Below are positions 58,429 through 64,000 of a stretch of DNA of 64,000 nt, one piece after another (position 1 is the stretch's first letter; each line of letters begins with the position of its first letter). Origin of the DNA: Paralithodes platypus (taxonomy: Eukaryota; Arthropoda; Malacostraca; Decapoda; Lithodidae); assembly GCA_032716605.1 (NCBI GenBank), contig CM064495.1:45176206-45240205 (forward strand). The letters are read 5' to 3'. A model generated the notes under the pieces. The model did not search any database, had not been told where the DNA came from, and was given only the letters and a program-made list of their open reading frames with translations. The position numbers and the translations under genes were made by a program.

Positions 58429-59219
58429 TGATGCACTGTGTGATTGTGTATGTGACTCGTGTGACTCTGTGTGTGTGTGTGTGATCATGGAGATGGGTTT
58501 GTCTGAGTCTAGATGATGGTGCTGATGATTATTACTGATAAAAATATGAAATATAAGGATAACCTGGAAAAGGGTGTGTGTGTGTGTGTGGGTGTGTGAT
58601 GAACGTGGAGGTGGTGAGCTTGAGTCAAGATGATAATGAAGGTGATGAATATAGATATGCCAGTAACGCAAACACAAAAATCAATTTGTGGAAGGGAGTG
58701 TGATGATGATGATGATGGTGTGTGTGTGTGTGTGTGGGTGTGGGTGTGTGGGTGTGTGTGTGCGTGCGCGTTTGTGGGTGGGTGTTTGTATGTGTGTGTT
58801 CCTATGTGCATATGTGTTTTCCCGTTTATTTTGTTCTGGTGCTACGAATTTAACGACCCCCTCTATATTTTCGCATGACCGAAATATAACAGAAGTGCAT
58901 GCCATTTTTTTTCGGTATTACTAGTTGCCCTATTAACATACGTGGGACGGCTTTTTTTAAACATGCATATACAATTATATAGATCCAGTTCACTTTTTAT
59001 ATTAATATATTTTTTCGTTGCAATTGGTGTTTTACTGGATTACTGAAGCGTTCTCTCCCGCTGGTAATTTGGAAAGCAATTTTTACTTTAGTTTTATGAA
59101 TGTTATGATGAAAAATAAATTGCCTGCTGGTGAATGAATAAATGTAAAAATGAATGTTGTTTCGCTGTGCCCACTCTGGTTATTTCTTTAATGTGCAGGG
59201 CGTTAGTGTAACGACTGTG
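58429..59219. repeat. GT-rich and AT-rich sequence, no gene
   Basis: Short (GT)n runs at 58469-58481, 58574-58589 and 58719-58765. Beyond 58880 it is AT-rich and unassigned. Confidence 0.6.
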
Positions 59220-59715
59220 GATTACGTTGTACATGATGTGGGGAGTACATATGATACGGGGTGCACATGGCGGGCCAACGTACATGTTTGATGTGTACTG
59301 ATGTGGGGTGTACATGATGTGGGGTGTACATGATGTGGGGAATACAAATGATACGGGATGCACATGGTGGGGCACGTACATGTTTGATGTGTATTGATGT
59401 GGGGTGTACATGATGTGGGGTGTACATGATGTGGGGTGTACATATGATACGGGGTGCACATGGCGAGGCACGTACATGTTTGATGTGTATTGATGTGGAG
59501 TGTACATGATGTGGGGTGTACGAATAATACGAGGTGCTCATGGCATGGTGTGTACGTTCATATGTATTGATGTAGGGTGTACATAATATGGAAAGTACAC
59601 ATAATACGAGGTGCACATAATACGAGGTGCTCATGGCATGGTGTGTACGTTCATATGTATTGATGTAGGGTGTACATAATATGGAAAGTACACATAATAC
59701 GGGGTGCATATAGCT
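59220..59715. repeat. Degenerate minisatellite with 'gatgtggggtgtacat' core
   Basis: 16-17-bp 'tgatgtggggtgtacatga' words combine into ~100-bp higher-order units with 'gatacggggtgcacatgg'. Several antisense frames (Cys/His/Pro/Thr-rich) arise from it. A ~70-bp duplication is evident within 59520-59700. Confidence 0.85.
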
Positions 59716-59755
59716 TGGCGTATATGTGTTCCATGTGTATTAATGTGGGGTGTAT

Positions 59756-59969
59756 GGTGGCACTAATAAATCGTGGCTCAGCTGTCATTCAGTTTGGTTC
59801 GCCCTGTGCTGTATTAATGTCTGTCAGATGTTGAAATGGGTGGGTAAGTGTAGGAACATGTTTGTATATTTCACTCGATATGAAGAAATGAAGCTTAGAT
59901 ATTGCTGATACCAATTATTGATCAAAATATACTTCGTGCCCAGACATCACTTATTAGCCCGACTATACA
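59756..59969. mobile_element. Family E interspersed repeat, copy 3
   Basis: Same landmarks as copies 1 and 2. It is inserted within the 'gtgtatg' minisatellite, whose words resume after it (59970-60060). Confidence 0.78.
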
Positions 59970-60274
59970 TGGTGTGGAGAGTGCGTATGATATGAGGTAC
60001 ACAATCAATGGCATGGAGTGTATCTGGGTTATGTGTATTGATGAGGGTTGTACATACTATGGAAAATGCGTATTATACGAAGTTATTATTATATGAGGCC
60101 CATCATTTAATTTCAATACAGCACAACATCTCCATGTATAAGTTGGTCTACATAAAGTTTACCACGATTTCTTGACTTAATTGTATTATACAGATGCACT
60201 TTGGAAACCTATTTAGGCCATAATAAATGTGTACTTCACCGAACAAGCTTAGGATGAGTTTGAGAAAGATTATT

Positions 60275-61216
60275 ATGATTATTATGAACACGAAGGAAGT
60301 GTAAGAATGACAGTAATAACCAGTCTAAATGTATTATTATGAACACGAAGGAAGTGTAAGAATGACAGTAATAACCAGTCTAAATGTATTATTATGAACA
60401 CGAAGGAAGTGTAAGAATGACAGTAATAACCAGTCTAAATGTATTATTATGAACACGAAGGAAGTGTAAGAATGACAGTAATAACCAGTCTAAATGTATT
60501 ATTATGAACACGAAGGAAGTGTAAGAATGACAGTAATAACCAGTCTAAATGTATTATTATGAACGCGAAGGAAGTGTAAGAATGACAGTAATAACCAGTC
60601 TAAATGTATTATTATGAACACGAAGGAAGTGTAAGAATGACAGTAATAACCAGTCTAAATGTATTATTATGAACACGAAGGAAGTGTAAGAATGACAGTA
60701 ATAACCAGTCTAAATGTATTATTATGAACACGAAGGAAGTGTAAGAATGACAGTAATAACCAGTCTAAATGTATTATTATGAACACGAAGGAAGTGTAAG
60801 AATGACAGTAATAACCAGTCTAAATGTATTATTATGAACACGAAGGAAGTGTAAGAATGACAGTAATAACCAGTCTAAATGTATTATTATGAACACGAAG
60901 GAAGTGTAAGAATGACAGTAATAACCAGTCTAAATGTATTATTATGAACACGAAGGAAGTGTAAGAATGACAGTAATAACCAGTCTAAATGTATTATTAT
61001 GAACACGAAGGAAGTGTAAGAATGACAGTAATAACCAGTCTAAATGTATTATTATGAACACGAAGGAAGTGTAAGAATGACAGTAATAACCAGTCTAAAT
61101 GTATTATTATGAACACGAAGGAAGTGTAAGAATGACAGTAATAACCAGTCTAAATGTATTATTATGAACACGAAGGAAGTGTAAGAATGACAGTAATAAC
61201 CAGTCTAAATGTATTT
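60275..61216. repeat. 55-bp minisatellite, 17 units
   Basis: Period exactly 55 ('gaacacgaaggaagtgtaag' at 60286, 60341, 60396 and on) with practically no divergence apart from one 'gaacgcg' near 60561. This is among the most homogeneous arrays here and must have expanded recently. Confidence 0.97.
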
Positions 61217-61352
61217 ACGTAGCCACCCGATGGGGGCATTGCTTAAATCACACTGCAAGCGCAAGTTAAAGTAATAAATGGTTTTATTTTCCAAATAAAC
61301 GTGTATTTGTCATTCTAGTACCGGCTTTAAGTCGAGATCAGTTCTGTTTAGC

Positions 61353-61716
61353 TTAAGGGAACCCACCTCGCTTTTTTTCTCTTTCTCTCCCTCTCTCTCT
61401 GGCTTGTATCCATTCGGCCCCATTGAGCCTACTGTTTTAAGACGTTTATCCCCATCCTGGTGTTGATTTTATCGTGGCGAGCATATTTGTTTATAATGTT
61501 TTTGCCAGCAGGCTAAATTTGTAATTTTTCGATAGAAAAATTTCTCCGGCGAAGCCGGATTTCTCCATACAATGCTGGCTTGCTATCACTCGCCAGGAAT
61601 AAATAGACACCTGGATGGGGATAAACGTCTTAAAACAGTAGGCTGAATGGGGCAGAATGGATATAAGCCAGAAAAAGAGAGAAAAGTAGAGAAAAAAAGC
61701 AGGTGACCCCCCTTAA
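61353..61716. mobile_element. Family C TTAA foldback MITE, copy 4
   Basis: TTAAGGGAACCCACC left and GTGACCCCCCTTAA right. The first arm's GCGAGC core is cut short ('gtggcgagcatattt'), while the other arm keeps GGCTTGCTATCACTCGCC. Hairpins are CCGGC-GAA-GCCGG and AATTTTTCGATAGAAAAATT. Confidence 0.88.
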
Positions 61717-62539
61717 TGGGAGAAAAACAGAGGCTATTCTTGGGGACTGCACTGTGCGGAAGTTGTGGGTAGAGTTTAGGATCGGGAGTAATGATATACT
61801 TTGCCTGAATGTGTAACTAACGTAGACTATTCACCGTCAAGATTTGCCATGTTGTCTCTGTTTTGATAATAACCCAGAATATTATGTTATCCTTAATCAA
61901 CGCTCTGCCAAGCGAGGGTCTTACACGGTAAAATGCGTGTTCGATATTAATCATATAGACGGTAACAGAATAGGCAGATGTAGGACTAATTATTTGAACA
62001 CATTTTAGAGAGATTCATTAGTGTGAGAATAAATTAAATGCTTACCAAAGAAACTCCTATTACTTGATATGTATTCGTGATATTGTACAAAGCGTGTATT
62101 ACAGATTGATTGATATATGGACTATACCCTGTTTCTTTTCAAATTACGGTAGATTGAATCCCTTAGTAGCTATTTCTTCCGATACTTAATGGAAAAATAT
62201 GAAACAACAATGTCTCTGCATCATATTAAGACTAAGTTTAAATAATTAGCATCATATTTCACTACAAAATCTAATAAATAACTGAGAAATCTTGATGGAA
62301 ACCTTGCAATTTACCGTCAGATGAAAAGAAACACCCTAAGGTTTCGTTACAGTCTATAGGTTTATACTAAATCTACAAGTGTTACAGTGTACCAGACATA
62401 ATACCTGGTGGTTGTAAATAAGTGTGTCTCGCGAGGACAATGACCGGGGGAGAGCGGGGCAGAGGGGCACTTGGTTTTATGGCGGGTACCAACACTGCTA
62501 CTCCCAGTTGGCACGTTAGACAGGTAGCCCCCTCTCTTC
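61717..62539. other. No gene recognised
   Basis: AT-rich unique DNA without arrays or supported frames. Confidence 0.4.
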
Positions 62540-62889
62540 TTAAGGGGGTAGTACTCGCTTTTCCTGGACCCCCTTCTCCCTCATGCTTAGCCCCATTAAT
62601 TTTGAGATTTTAAAACGTTCAGCCCCTTAGTTTGTCTATTTAAACACCTTTCGCCCCATTTCGTTGTCAATTTTATGACCTTTCGTGCAATTTAGGTGTC
62701 GTTTTCCCTGGCGAGCGCTAGACCGGCCTTTGGCCGGGAAATTTGTTCTACAATTTTTTTTACAAATTTTTCTAGGAAGGGGGGTCCAGGGGGTGTTTTT
62801 CTAAGCTTAATAGAGGTCTAGCGAGGAAACCAAGAAATAAATGAATACATGAATGAACAGACCAAATAAACCAGCCACTAGCCCCTCAA
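62540..62889 (+). mobile_element. Family B TTAA MITE
   Basis: TTAAGGGGGTAGTACTCGC left and CACTAGCCCCTCAAG right (TCAA for TTAA). The core is shortened (GGCGAGCGCTAG), and the first hairpin CCGGCC-TTT-GGCCGG is intact. Confidence 0.82.
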
Positions 62890-63326
62890 GTTACCCGAGT
62901 GATTTACGTCCAGTAGCGAGGGGGAGTGGGGGGGGGGGGGGGATAAAAAAAAACATCTGGTAGGTAGTTAATTTCGACCCTTGTTAGTACTGATATGTTT
63001 GTACAGCATCTTTATAATCGTAGAGTCAGTTTTATATTTCAATTCTTGTTACTGCTGTTGTTTTATGCAAGAAAGTGTTAAGTGTTTTTGCGTGTTCGTT
63101 GTATTATGTTGTGTTGTCCCTATTCGGGCTCTGTCTCGAGTCGGCCACCCCCAGAACAAAAACAAAAATGGAAAAGTGGGGAATGGGTCTGAGTAAATAC
63201 ATACATCATATTATGACAAAGCAGAGTTTTGTGAAGATTATGTGAGCATCGTTGTGTGTCTGTCTCTTTGCAAGCGGTATTTTTCGAATACTTATGTACA
63301 GATTTAGATGATACTTGCTCAGTATC
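62890..63326. other. No gene recognised; possible retroposon tail
   Basis: Poly-G run at 62928-62942. 63163-63206 matches 51620-51656 ('gggaatgggtctgagtaaat' plus ACAT repeats), which may be a LINE 3' tail. Confidence 0.4.
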
Positions 63327-63561
63327 TTAACCCTTTCACGCACATATGACGCAGAGGTTGCCAGATTAGTAATAAGAAATAGAGTTCTCTCACTCTTATA
63401 ATTACCTCTCCAAAATTGGTTTTCTGCCCACAGCTAACTCAAAGACAACTTCAGAGGTTGAAGTAACTAAACTAAAGGTTTCTAAATACCCCTGATGGCA
63501 ACAAAGGCTTTAAAGCATCCCCAATAGGCTCAAAATCGCGTCATATGTCGGAGAGGGTTAA
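63327..63561. mobile_element. Family F TTAA MITE, complete, 235 bp
   Basis: The left end TTAACCCTTTCACGCACATA and right end ATATGTCGGAGAGGGTTAA are imperfect inverted repeats that also share CATATGACG. The interior matches 1-218. TTAA followed by CCC is typical of piggyBac-group ends. No coding capacity. Confidence 0.85.
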
Positions 63562-63583
63562 ATTGGCATACGAATAGAAATTA

Positions 63584-63800
63584 TTAACCCATTCAGTACC
63601 AGTTAAATCCCTTTTCATTCTATTCTGGCAACTATTACACTGTTTTATTCAGCTTAGGAAGGATGTCTAGCCGTTAAAAGATTACAGATATATCTCAATT
63701 AATCCTTTTAGCTACCATATATCCTTTCTAAGCTGAATAAAATTTTCTAAATGTAGCTGAAATACAAACCAAAAGACGTGGCCGGTACTGTAAGGGTTAA
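63584..63800. mobile_element. Family G TTAA MITE, strongly foldback
   Basis: TTAACCCATTCAGTACCAG left and CCGGTACTGTAAGGGTTAA right. Internally 'attcagcttaggaaggat' faces its inverted partner 'atcctttctaagctgaat', so most of the 217 bp can pair. Only 22 bases separate it from the family F element. Confidence 0.85.
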
Positions 63801-63811
63801 CTATTGGCTAA

Positions 63812-64000
63812 CCTCTGATGATCTCCCGCCCCCGGTACCACACTTACGTAACCCCCCAACATAACCTCTGATGATCTCCCGCCCCCGGTACCACACTTAC
63901 GTAACCCCCCAACATAACCTCTGATGATCTCCCGCCCCCGGTACCACACTTACGTAACCCCCCAACATAACCTCTGATGATCTCCCGCCCCCGGTACCAC
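63812..64000. repeat. 53-bp minisatellite, runs off the window
   Basis: Units start at 63812, 63865, 63918 and 63971 and are identical in the part seen ('cctctgatgatctcccgccc', 'ggtaccacacttacgtaac'). The array continues beyond 64000. Confidence 0.95.

Noticed and set aside
60275..61216. Possible CRISPR-like array (55-bp period)
   Set aside because: Whole units are identical, with no variable spacers.

Overview
The window is eukaryotic and reads like intergenic, repeat-saturated DNA of an arthropod, most probably a decapod crustacean. This rests on very dense CA, GA and TA microsatellites, TTAGG/CCTAA pentamer tracts (the arthropod telomere motif), minisatellites hundreds of bases long, tRNA-derived SINEs, a CR1-type LINE carrying an SGNH esterase, and an RTE-type LINE. 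The taxon is inference. No host protein gene can be supported with confidence. Nearly all long open frames are translations of tandem repeats or of transposon sequence.

Layout. 1-10.5 kb: a TTAA-bounded element (family F), a foldback element (family C), a CCTAA tract, two 'GGGGAG' MITEs (family A) around an 81-bp minisatellite, a family D repeat next to a GA microsatellite, a 31-bp array (about 21 units), a microsatellite-rich stretch, and a 14-unit 19-bp array. 10.5-21.4 kb: a GC-rich island, AT-rich low-copy DNA, and more MITEs of families A, B, C and G. 21.9-22.6 kb: a purine-rich minisatellite. 23.15-30.42 kb: the only substantial coding sequence, a near-full-length CR1-like LINE on the minus strand split by an RTE-like LINE (26900-29791, plus strand) with a 12-bp target duplication. 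30.6-36.4 kb: four large minisatellites (19, 30, 75 and 53 bp units) between family A MITEs. 36.4-48 kb: more MITEs, including one nested in another, a short 5'-truncated RTE copy, a second CR1-like 3' fragment, microsatellites and a tRNA SINE. 48-64 kb: family B, C, D and E repeats, two 125-bp tRNA-like SINE copies, a large inverted repeat, a 17-unit 55-bp array, a second family F element, a family G element and a 53-bp array that runs off the window.

The most distinctive system is a group of short non-autonomous elements (families A, B and C, about 20 copies or fragments) bounded by TTAA. They share a core made of a GCGAGC-GATA-GCGAGC motif followed by two adjacent hairpins whose stems vary with compensating base changes between copies. 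Four copies are exactly 326 bp long and near identical, so the group moved recently. No transposase is encoded here; TTAA boundaries suggest a piggyBac-type enzyme acting in trans. Coordinates of repeat edges are hand-counted and may be off by a few bases.
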